NCBI GenBank assembly: GCA_028671895.1
Contig: CM053802.1
Location: 39,842,201 to 39,906,200 of the forward strand
Length of the DNA stretch: 64,000 nucleotides
Direction: 5' to 3'
Source of the DNA: Oenanthe sinensis
Taxonomy: Eukaryota; Streptophyta; Magnoliopsida; Apiales; Apiaceae
Position 1 is the first letter of the stretch; the number at the start of each line of letters is the position of its first letter. Made by a program: the position numbers and the translations under genes. The notes under the pieces were generated by a model. That model searched no databases and was not told where the DNA came from. It saw only the letters and a list, made by a program, of their open reading frames with translations. Below, piece by piece: positions 34,740 to 45,700 of the stretch.

Positions 34740-35419
34740 AAGTAATGTTCTCCAATGTTGTAAAAGTCAATAGGCCTTGTAGCTGCAGAGTCAAAGTAAA
34801 AGTAAAGTTCTGCAAAGTTGAAAAACTCGATAGGTCTTGTCAAATATCTACAACAAGGACTAACAGTGCAAGATAATTCATGTTTAATCACATGCCAACC
34901 GAAGTTAAAATTATAGCTAAAATAAATGGATAGGGGGAAGAAACCAATAAGTCAGTTTTCATATAATTTAGGTAAAAGTTGAATTGATTAATCCCGATTA
35001 AATGAAAGAAAAACAAGTTTGGTGTTTTTCAAGCCATTTTTAGGGGGTGTAAAAGTGGTTGTCAAAATTTCGATATGTCTTGTCAGTTAGCTGCAAAGTA
35101 AAAGTAAAGTTCTGCAAAGTTGAAAAAATTGACATGTCTTGTCAATTACTAACAGTGCAAAGTAATTCATGTATGTTATCACATGAAAACCGAAGTTATG
35201 TTTCTTATTTCTCTATAAATAATCATATCTGAAATCATGTAAATGTACTTTTATAATTATAGCTAAAATAAATGGATAGGGGGAAGAAACCAATAAGTTA
35301 GTTTTCATATAATTTAGGTAAAAGTTGAATTGATTAATCCCGATTAAATGAAAGAAAAACAAGTTCTGTGTTTTTCAATCCATTTTTAGGGGGTGTAAAA
35401 GTGGTTGTCAAAATTTCGA
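34740..35419 (+). repeat. 346-bp tandem duplication in the MULE
   Basis: Two units with a period of 346 bases: the clearest matching parts are 34911-35073 and 35257-35419. Each unit contains the AGTAAAAGTAAAGTTCTGCA tract, an ATGGATAGGGGGAAGAAACC start like that of ORF B2 (34927 and 35273) and, on the other strand, the 3' end of the plant-mobile-domain gene. Neither MDRGKKP start leads to a long frame, so these are relic copies of the B family start. Confidence 0.88.
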
Positions 35420-37076
35420 GTAGATGTCATCCGCTCGCTCAAAATGTTATGTGCATCATCCACATGGGGATCACTAAGGTCAATGGCATGATAGGCTTGT
35501 GAAATCCCCTCAACCTATATAACCTTTCACAAGTCAAAAACATTAAGGGAATAATATGTACACAGACAATAAAGAAGATACTATACTACAAACTATGAAC
35601 AACTTACATAGTACTGCGAATAATGATGTGAACCCTGAAATCCCTGCTGCCCGGACCAGTGCCTAGGATATAATATGAATCGCCGGGTCACACTATTATA
35701 CCAAGTTTGATAATTGTGTCACTCCAGGTACACCCTCCGTAATTGCACGGTAATGGCCGGGACTGAGTGACTGACTAAGTCGTGACTCCCAAAGCTGAAT
35801 GTAATCACCACGGATGAATAACCAATCTACTCTCGCATTGACAGTGTTATGTAGTCTCTGATGGTTTTCCTCTGGCGATATCCGGGGTATGGCCTGCTGG
35901 AACCCAAACTGCCTAGTCACCCTGTCCGTGTAGCACCACTCCACAATCTCGTTGCATATCAGTGGACACCTTGATGACCACCGTCTCCGCCCAACAACAG
36001 ATGGGAGAAAACGAGAACTAATACCTCTATAGGGCCTCCACAATATATAGTCATCTGTACCCATGCAATCCAGCTCATAACGAAAAATACGTGCCTGTGA
36101 ACGAGGTACGCTAATTATGCTCAACCGTACCTTCCACCTGAAATATATTTACACCACATATAAGACATTACATAAAAGACCGACAACAACAAAATTAGTT
36201 ATTAACTGCATTAGGGTTAAATAATACCTCATGCTCAGGGGATAATCCATATATACATCATCCCGGGGTGAAGGGGCTAGGGATGGAAAACGCTCCCAAA
36301 TCCATACCTAAATGCATGACACAATAATATAAGTGCATAAATACTGCAACCAAGGAAATATTCAAAATAAAGTTTATTCTAAGTACCTGCAACAATGTCA
36401 TACACCCACATATGTCTGATTTGTTGCCAATAGAAGCAGAACACATCTCCCTGTATAAATAGGCAAGTGCTGCACTGCCCCAACTATAAGTGTGAATCTG
36501 TGTATGATCCTGTACATAGTGAAGGAACTGGAACGGGATCCGGTTCCCTGATGAGTGCGGAAATACAGATCCGATAATGAGAAACATGTGAGCCCGTGTG
36601 TGGAATAACAACTCCCTCTCATAATCATCGGAATCCATATCAAGTCGCTCACAACTACCAAAGTGATCAACCAACCATCTGATCTTCAAGCCGTTTCTAT
36701 TCAATTCTTCTGCCGTGGGGTACACACCCAATACATCACCATACATGCGGCACTGCTCAGCTATACTATACTCTACAAATGTGTGAATCACAGGAGCTCC
36801 ACAAGTAGGAAGCCCTAAGATATGATAAACATCCTCAAGAGTGATGGTAGTCTCTCCAAAACGGTAATGAAAGGTATGAGTCTCAGGTCGCCATCTCTCC
36901 ATAAAGGTTGTGATCAATCCCCTATCATGTGTAAATGCCCCTATCTGATATTCTCCATCAAAACCAGATGACGAAATAACTGCATGTATCTCTAGTGGCG
37001 GTGGGTACTCTCTAACGGTATCCCAATACTTATTAAAGTTCACCCGCAAACACAAATCAACAAGATCCTGCAGTTA

Positions 37077-37142
<66 letters not shown>

Positions 37143-37240
37143 ATTACCTGTCCATCCCAATGCAACTGTGATTGATGCTCGCACTGCTGGGTACGTAAAG
37201 ACTCGTCTATAGGACCAGGGTGATAATTAATTGAATCCAT
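35386..37240 (-). pseudogene. Plant mobile domain (PMD) gene, five exons, one frameshift
   Basis: Minus-strand exons are 37240-37148, 37067-36387, 36307-36228, 36137-35608 and 35514-35386, all with GT/AG introns. The product starts MDSINYHPGPIDESL, and the domain shows FHYRFGETTITLEDVYHIL, LGLPTCGAPV and ALAYLYREMC, as in the PMD family that includes the Arabidopsis MAIN/MAIL1 proteins and PP7-like long forms. PMD is known from both host genes and transposons. It would have about 500 residues, but one extra base near 35700 in exon 4 shifts the frame before WYNSVTRR. Intron 1 is made largely of an (AC)n(AT)n microsatellite. All other joins are in frame, so it was lost recently. It is convergent with the ORF B family and lies wholly inside the MULE. 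Confidence 0.85.
37079..37141. repeat. (AC)n(AT)n microsatellite in PMD intron 1
   Basis: About 35 bases of AC dinucleotides pass directly into about 25 of AT. It makes up most of the 80-base intron. Confidence 0.97.
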
Positions 37241-37452
37241 ATTTTTTCTGCATTTAATTTAAATCAAATAATCATTAATATTAAAGTTACTAACTTATTA
37301 ATAATTATCAACTCAATCTAAATCAAAAATTATATGTATATATTATTAATTTTTCTATTATAATCCTCTTATAATAATATTATTCACTTTTCGAATTTCG
37401 AATTTAGAATTTCATAATAATAATTATTTTTTAGTATAATAATAACCTAATA

Positions 37453-37512
<60 letters not shown>

Positions 37513-38700
37513 TTAACATGTTATCAACAAATTTTATTCATTTATCTACTAATTATAATTATTAAGATATAATATTATATAAAATTAACATAATATTATA
37601 ATAATTTATTTTATAAAATTCTTTTAATCAAAATCATTGCCATTTAATATTATTATCAAAATCATTGTCATTTTATATTATTGTCAAATTCATTGCCATA
37701 ATATTTTATTAAAATAATATATTTTATAATATAATACTCTTTAATATTAAGAGAGTTAATATTATTATTATAATTACAATTTATTAATATTATAAAATTT
37801 TATATTAACATTATAATGTATTCCTCTTTTAATAAAAATGATTATCATTTTATTAAGAAATATAATTTATCTATATTAATAAATACTATATACAAATATA
37901 TATTAATTTAGTTTAATTTAATTAGTTCAACGCCTATATTTTCCAAGGGAGATTTCATCAAACATGTTATGATCCGGCAAAGTGTATAATTATACCTAGA
38001 TTAATATTATCATTTCAACAAAATAATAAAGACAACAATTGTACCTAGATTAATATTAAAGTTTCTGACTTATTAATATATATCAACTCAAAGCCGGTAT
38101 CAATATTATTATAACATTTCATTATTATATTTTATAATATAATCCTCTTTTGTTAAGAAATTTAATATTATTATCATAATTATAATATATTAATATTACT
38201 ATTAAAATAATATATCTTATAATATAATCCTCTTTTAATAAAAATACTTATCATTTTATTAAGAAATTTAAAATTATTATCATAATTATAATATTATAAT
38301 ATTAATATTAAGATAATATATCTTATAATATAATCCTCTTTTAATAAAAATACTTATCATTTTATTAAGAAATTTAATATTATTATCATAATTACATATA
38401 TTAATATTATAATATACTATTCTCTATATTAGTAAATATTATATGATGTTTTTAAATTTAATTATCTATTAAATTTTCTAATGTCTTACTTATCGATTAA
38501 TATTAATTATAACATATATTACATATAATAATATTAGAATCTATTATTCTCTATATTAGTAAATATTATTTATTACCTTTAAATTTAGTTATCAACTCAA
38601 AATTATTTATAACAACCAATTCCACTAATTAACAAATTCATTATAACAACCAATTACACTAATTAACAAATTCATACATTGTCTCAAGCACATTTTATCG
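37241..38700. repeat. AT-rich internal MULE region with tandem repeats
   Basis: No gene is seen. The stretch is extremely AT-rich. A second (AC)n(AT)n microsatellite lies at 37456-37512. A unit of 80-110 bases, including TATAATCCTCTTTTAATAAA and CATTTTATTAAGAAATTTAA, recurs in three to four copies between about 37730 and 38370. Confidence 0.75.
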
Positions 38701-38801
38701 AACACCTTGCGTGCTTTTCTTAATCAACTAATAATGCATGACCGTCAAAGTATCGGGCGGTCTTCACCGACACAAACACAGAATATTGCAGCAATCGAAC
38801 A

Positions 38802-38804
<3 letters not shown>

Positions 38805-38873
<69 letters not shown>
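38805..38873. repeat. (AT)n microsatellite
   Basis: About 34 uninterrupted AT dinucleotides. The predicted proteins with Tyr-Ile runs here are artefacts of it. Confidence 0.98.
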
Positions 38874-38879
<6 letters not shown>

Positions 38880-39139
38880 TCGAATTAAAGGCATAGTATA
38901 TATTTGAATACAAGATTGTACCTGGTGTTCTTTCAACTAATAAACTTGATTCTCCGCCTTATTCAATAATGAAGGTAAGTCGAAGACTTCTCGTCGGGGA
39001 TGATGAATAGGTCTAGCAGTGCACCAAATGATGTATCGGACTTCAAATCTCCGCTTGCAGTCAAGCTTCTGTGTGCTGTTATTTGTGTTTTGTATGTTTT
39101 ATACAACTGGGTTTTAAATAAAGCATAAAAAATGACAGC

Positions 39140-39320
39140 ATTTTGCATGAAACCGCCAAATAACTTGGCGGTCATTAAATGAATTTTTCATTTGATGAAT
39201 GCCATACTATATGGCGGTCATTGCACTGTCAAACTTGTAATAACAAATATAGTGACCGCCATTCTACATGGCGGTTATGACTAAATTTACACCCCTGTTT
39301 GTAGCTTCGATGACCGTCAT
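39140..39320 (+). repeat. MULE right subterminal dyad repeats
   Basis: Four units of the GACCGCCA...TGGCGGTCA type lie at about 39149-39173, 39197-39221, 39253-39279 and 39310-39330, the last degenerate. They mirror those at 27060-27240. Confidence 0.8.
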
Positions 39321-39323
39321 GAC

Positions 39324-39416
39324 AGGCATTTAAGTGTGTCATTTCTAAGAACATGAATGAAACTGTCCCATTTTCGAAAACGAACCGGTCTGCTGTCCTA
39401 GAAATGAAACGGAACC
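39324..39416 (-). repeat. MULE right terminal inverted repeat
   Basis: Read on the minus strand from 39416 it starts GGTTCCGTTTCATTTCTAGG and aligns to 26924-27018. The target duplication follows at once (39417-39426). Confidence 0.8.
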
Positions 39417-39426
39417 GTAGTTCGGG

Positions 39427-39997
39427 GATCACAATAAATGTTTTAACAAAGAATATAAATAGAAGTAAAAACAATCAAGGTACCTTATTTCAACAACCAT
39501 GCTTGATAAGACTAAAACTTGACAACTCCAATCAAGAGGAAAACAATTAAGAGCTAAATATATAACGAAGAAAAAAATACGACCTCTAATTTTGATTGTT
39601 AATTTCTTGCATTTCCATGTTCTTGACCTTCCAATTGACATCACACTACAGCTAGTTGGCCCTACGGAAAACAAATTCTTATTTCTTGCGATATATTTTC
39701 TCGCATTCGCTTCGGGCAACGATAAATCTCTATGTTTCATCTGTTGCTTGGGGATTTTTTGATTCCTAAAGTTGCAAACACTTAAAAGAACTTTTTTTGG
39801 TTGATTATCCCTCTCTTCCTGCCCAAGCTACCTGGATCCTCCAATACTTCCTTCATTTTCTCCCCCGATGGACTTGAAACTGCTCCTTCATTTGTCATCT
39901 TATACGTATCAACTTTATTTAAATTTGATATGTCTTCATCTATTCTAACCACATATGCTCATTGAGCAGAGCTTAGCTAGCTGTTGTACCATTTACG
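39427..39997 (-). pseudogene. Left host flank of E6, possible exon relics
   Basis: This stretch joins to 47975 onward if E6 and one TTACG copy are ignored. The minus strand has open stretches such as SSPSGEKMKEVLEDPGSLG (about 39810-39890), which looks like coding sequence, but I do not recognise the protein. Stops and frame changes are present. Confidence 0.35.
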
Positions 39998-41155
39998 TGT
40001 TAGGGAGTATACTGAACTATTCGTTTGAAGTATATGACATTGTCTTTTTTTATTGAGAATCTTGAATGCATATTTTAACACTGTTTGTATATTATATATT
40101 GTGGATAATCTAGTATCAAATGGGATAACAGAAGATTAGATTGTCAGTGTCTATATATAATATAATAAATGTTCACAGTTTAAGTGGAGTTAAACAAACC
40201 ACTGGAATGACTGAAGTATTATTTGGAAATAATCTATCTTGATTATTGAATAATACTTGTATGCTTTGTGTATATTGAACGGGATTAAAATATTAGAATT
40301 GTTCTTCTATTCTGATAATAAAGAAGAACTAAGATTCTATAATATTATTATTGCTTAGGTTCTTAATCCGGATACAGTGATTGACACTTGTATGCAATGC
40401 ACATGTTTTGATTCATATGTGATGTGATTTTTTGTTAATCACAATATTATGTATTGGACAATGACATTGCATACAGAGTGGGATATTGACTATAAAAGGA
40501 AACCGTGTCCGAAAATATTCGGGTGATGATGTCCTCTTGAAAGTTCATAAAGATAATTATGCTTAAGTCCTGCAGACAGATTTGTTCTTGCATAATTATA
40601 AGGTTGAGTGGATGATCAAGGATAAAAGATATTGATTAAATTAATTATCAGAAATTAATTTAATTAATGGACATTCGATATCATAAACATGGGGAATTTA
40701 ATAAGCAAATAATATTGGAGCCGAATTAAATAATTAAATTACGGCATTAGGAGAGGTAGTGCAAATATTAATTCTTTAGTGGATTGAATTAATATTTAAT
40801 GACATTGGGCTTGACCCAGAATGTCATTGGAAGGCCCGACCTAATTATCCAGGATCCCTACTATAGCCTATATATTCATCTTATTCTCTTCTAGCTATGA
40901 GTTGGAAAGAACTAGGGTTTTTGTGAGCAGCCGTTCAAGGAGGCAACCAAGAACTAGGGTTCCAAGATCTCAAAGTTAGAAGGGAGGCAACCTTGGGAGG
41001 ATCGAAGGCCACACTTCGTTCAAGGTGAATACGGGAATACAGTAGAAGACGTGGATTTGAATCGCTTGCGCCGTAGCGATTAAGGTTAATTTTCTATTCA
41101 AACTCGTTCGTTTTCATATCATAAAACGCAGCATCATGATTCGATTGTCCCAACA
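39998..41155 (+). repeat. E6 5' LTR
   Basis: It holds the presumed promoter; ATATATTCATC near 40870 and the GGACTATAAAAGG-like stretch near 40493 (GACTATAAAAGGAAACC) are TATA candidates. It matches 46812-47969 almost base for base. Confidence 0.95.
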
Positions 41156-42757
41156 ATTGGCATCAAGAGCCGGGTTCTAGGGTTCTGCGTTATATGATAT
41201 GATGTCCATGTCGTAATTATGTATGTATATAGTGGTGGGTTTGTATTGTTTTTTGATGCAGGTTGTTATCCACTATTATGGCCATGGTTGTAATTATGTT
41301 TTTGGATCCCACGTGGTTTATCGTGGTTGTAAATTAAATCATGAGGGTGGATCATGATTAGTTTTAAATTTTGATTTCTATTTTGATTGTAATCTTGTAA
41401 TTCGAATTGTATTCAATTTAGATTATGATCTGATGTAATAGAATAGATTTTTCTGTTGTATTTGTCGTATGTAATTGTTTGATCAACGATGATGCGAGAA
41501 ACATAGTTCTTCCGCTGCTATATGCTGTTTTCGTGGCTGTTTCGCTGTTCTGGCTACAGATTTTGCATACGATATCCGATTGGGGCGAATAATACCTTTT
41601 CGGAAACGGCAGAACGAGACCTACAGGCTGAGATGGAAACCATCTCCAGATTTTTCAAGCCATTCTGAGCTCGTTTAGGCAGTCAAACAGGCGGCTGAAG
41701 ATTTTCAAAAATTTATCGATGGATGATTTTGAAGATTATTCTTCGGGGCCATAATAGTGGATGTATTTTATTATGTTTTACATAATGTTTGCTGATCTTG
41801 ATTATTACTACAATGTGTTCCATGTTTGTTTGTTATGCCATGTGATACTAACCCTTCGCATGCTAGAACGACATGGACATAGGGCTGTTTTATTATGCTT
41901 TAATCATGATGAGTATGCTGCTATGTTATGTGTTATATGTATTGTTATTATGATACATGTGGACTGCGAAAAAATAACATAGGACGATGCATCTAGATAA
42001 AATCCTCATAGTAAAATACTAAGTGAGAGAGAGAATTAATTTGGTATTAAATCCCATGGTCTCCATTATTGTTTGTATGTAATTTAACACTAAGTCGAAT
42101 ATAAATTATGTATACGTCACCCATCGTGGCATGTAATTTATGGTGTCTAGAGTATTATGGAAATTACTAGAACAAACTTCTAAAATTAATTATGAATATT
42201 GGAAGGTACATATGTCACCCAACGTGGCGTACTAAGTTTCATAGAATTCAAATAATAAAAGGATACCCTATTTTTTAATAGCTTTCACGCTCAACTAGGA
42301 AGAGAATCTAAAATAACACATCTTTGAGTATTCTTGTGTTGGTGTCTAGGAAAGCGTGCAGCTTACCTGGCCATTTAGATTGGTGTCTAGAAAAGTGGTT
42401 AGCCTCTTGGCAATGCTTCCACCGGCCTGGCCAGTCAGTCTGAATACTCTTTAGATTTGTAATTTTAGTAGTATCTTATTGTTAGGAACAAGAATTTATC
42501 ATAGTCAAAAGGCGCATCTGGTATTATTATTATTAATTTAAGATTTAATAATGGTATACACTTAGCTATGAAAAATAATATAGATCACCCTAACGTGACT
42601 AATTATTTAGTAGTAGGACCGAAGTAACATTTAAATAAATTTAGGTGGTATATAAGTCACCCAACGTGGCATACCGAAAACCTATGGTGTTTAAGTGTTG
42701 GTGTTTTAATTTTAAATAATTGTTAGAGGAACCAATTTTTTTAAACACCCTCTAATT
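41156..42757 (+). other. E6 untranslated leader with internal repeats
   Basis: The 1.6-kb leader between primer binding site and gag has no convincing gene. It contains four copies of GTCACCCAACGTGGCATA (42116-42133, 42214-42231, 42584-42600, 42656-42673) and two of TTGGTGTCTAGRAAAG near 42340 and 42385. E2 has an analogous repeated leader with a different motif. Confidence 0.75.
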
Positions 42758-45700
42758 ATGTGTTATATGTATGATTCTCAGGATATAATGGGCTTTAATC
42801 CACCTTTTACCATACTTAAGGATAACAAACTTTCTGGACCTAACTATATTGAATGGAAACGTAATTTGGACATTGTGTTGACTGCTGAGGAGTACAAATT
42901 TTGCATTAATGAACCCAAGCCAGAGGAGCCTGCTGAGAATGCTTCTGAAGTTGAGAAGGAGTATTATAAGAAGTGGATTAAGGCTGATGAGATGTCGCGA
43001 TGTTACATTCTGGCAGCAATGTCAGGTGTTTTGCAGCATCAGCATCAGGCTATGGCCACTGCTTCAGATATGCTCTTTAATCTCAAAGAACTTTTTGGAG
43101 ATCAGAATAGGGCTGCAAGGCAAGTAGCAATGAAAGCTTTAATGAACACTCAGATGGCTGAAGGGACACCTGTAAGGGATCATGTTCTCAGGATGATGTC
43201 ACATCTGAATGAGATGGAGATCCTTGGTGCTGAGGTTGATGGGGAAACCCAGATCGATATCATCCTTATGAGTTTACCCAAAAGTTTTGAGCAGTTCCGC
43301 TTGAATTACACCATGAACAAAAGGATGTATAGTCTTGCGGAACTTCTGACAGAACTTCAGGCAGCTGAAGGACTTTTTCAGCAGAGTGTTCAAGTCAATG
43401 TGGCTGAGAAACCTTCTTCTTCTAAGCCGAAAGCCAAGAAGAAGAAAAAGGCTCAGACACTGAAAGTTGTGAAAGCTGTGGGAGTTCAAGGTGGTGCTGT
43501 GAAAAAGCCCAAGGGCAAGTGCTTCAGGTGCAAGCAGTCGGGTCACTGGAAACAGGATTGTCATCTTCCTAAGAAGAAAAACAATACTGGTATGTCTCTT
43601 TCTCTAGTTACAGAAACATATATAGCGGCTATATCTACGAGCACTTGGTGTGTAGATACAGGAGCCACTGATCATGTTTGTAATTCTATGCAGGGGTTCC
43701 AGCAATCCAGAATGCTTAGAGATGGCGAGATATATGTGTTCATGGGAGATGCTACGAAAGTAGCAATAGTTGCAGTGGGAGATGTTAATTTATCTTTTGG
43801 TGATGATAGGAATTTGGTTTTGAACAATTGTCTTTATGTACCTTCGTTTAGAAGGAATTTAATTTCGGTTTCTAAACTTGCTTTGGATGGTTATAATGTT
43901 TGTTTGGATCATAATGTTTCAATTATGAGGAATAAACTAGTTATATGTTCTGGTACATTGCAAGACAATTTATACATAATCACTCCTAATCAACCTGCAC
44001 TGCAACTACAACATAGGGTATTAAATAACACATCTTCTATCACTACTAAAAGAAAGGAACCTTCTTCTTTGAACCAAACATATCTTTGGCACTTAAGATT
44101 AGGTCATATTAACTTGAGGAGGATTCAAAGACTGGTAGTAGATGGGCCTTTAGGCTCATTGGCAGTGGAGCCATTTCCAGTCTGTGAATCCTGTTTGGAA
44201 GGTAAAATGACCACTAGGCCTTTTAAGGCAAAGGGGAATAGAGCCAAAGAAGTGTTAGAATTGGTTCATACTGATTTATGTGGACCCATGAATATTCAAG
44301 CAAGAGGTGGTTATGAATATTTTGTCACTTTTATTGATGATTATTCTAGATATGGATACATTTATTTGTTGCGCCGTAAATCAGAGTGCTTTGACAAGTT
44401 CAAGGAGTACAAAACTGTAACGGAGAAGCGACATGGAAAATGTATCAAGTCACTACGATCAGATCGTGGTGGCGAATACTTGCTTGGAGAATTTAGGGAT
44501 TACTTATCAAAGAATGGGATCATGTCTCAGTTGACTGTACCTGGAACACCCCAACAGAATGGTGTAGCGGAGAGAAGGAATCGTACTCTTTTGGAGAGTG
44601 TTAGATCGATGATGAGTTATTCAGAATTACCCAAGTCGTTTTGGGGACATGCTTTAGAAACAGCAGCTTATCTTTTGAATTTAGTTCCTTCTAAGTCAGT
44701 TCCTAAGACTCCAAAAGAATTGTGGACTGGTTCAAAACCTAGTCTAAGACATATTCGGATATGGGGTTGTCCAGCACATGTGTTGAACAAGAACGTGACT
44801 AAGTTAGAATCTCGTACAGAAGTAAGGCTTTTTGTAGGCTATCCCATGGGAACGAAAGGATATTTATTTTATAGTCCTAAGGATCGGGATGTCATTGTTA
44901 GTACCAATGCTAGATTCCTAGAGGAGGACTATATGATGAACCATAAACCCATGAGCAGTGTCGTTTTAGAGGAACTAGTGGGAGAGACAAATAATGAACA
45001 AGTGCCAATAGTACAAGTAGAACAGCCACAAGAGAACACACAACCTATCACTAATACCACACCGGTGTCTCGTCGTAGTGGGATGGTTATTCGTAAACCC
45101 AGCAGATTCATGTTATTGGGAGAGTCTTCGGACTTGGTCTCTGAGGAACATGATGAGGATCCCATGACATACGAGGAAGCACTGCAAGACAAAGGTGCGG
45201 ATCTATGGCAAAAAGCAATGAAATCTGAGATGGAATCTATGTATTCAAATCAAGTCTGGGAGCTCGTGGAACCACCCAAAGGTGTAAAACCCATTGGATG
45301 TAAGTGGATCTACAAGAGAAAAAGAGGATCTGACAAAAAGGTAAAAGCTTGGAAAGCAAGACTTGTTGCGAAAGGGTATACTCAGAAAGAAGGGATCGAT
45401 TATGAGGAAACCTTTTCGCCAGTAGTCATGCTAAAGTCGATCCGGATTCTTTTATCTATAGCAGCTCATCTCGATTATGAGATTTGGCAAATGGATGTCA
45501 AGACAGCTTTCCTAAATGGGAGTCTTGATGATGAGATCATCTATATGCAACAACCAGAAGGATTCATTAAGGAAGGCCAAGAGCATCTGGTATGTAAGCT
45601 TAAGAAGTCCATTTATGGACTTAAACAAGCTTCTAGGTATTGGAATATTCGCTTTGATCAGGTAATCCAGTCATACGGATTTGATCAATGTCCAAGCGAG

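Larger units (their letters stand above)
26914..39426 (+). mobile_element. 12.5-kb Mutator-like element (MULE) with 10-bp target duplication
   Basis: The element proper is 26924-39416. GTAGTTCGGG flanks it on both sides (26914-26923 and 39417-39426), a perfect 10-bp duplication within the 9-11 bp typical of Mutator elements. The ends form inverted repeats of about 93 bp, starting GGCTCCATTTCATT on the left and GGTTCCGTTTCATT on the right when read inward, about 70% alike by eye. Inside the ends are hairpin-like subterminal repeats. The cargo is a MURA-type transposase (broken), four small ORFs in two paralogous pairs and a plant-mobile-domain gene. The transposase is dead, so recent movement would need help in trans. 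Confidence 0.9.

Noticed and set aside
38707..38936. Tyr-Ile repeat proteins
   Set aside because: They are artefacts of the (AT)n microsatellite.
41761..41982. 73-residue ORF in the E6 leader
   Set aside because: It is short and hydrophobic with no recognisable motif; the leader is untranslated in this group.
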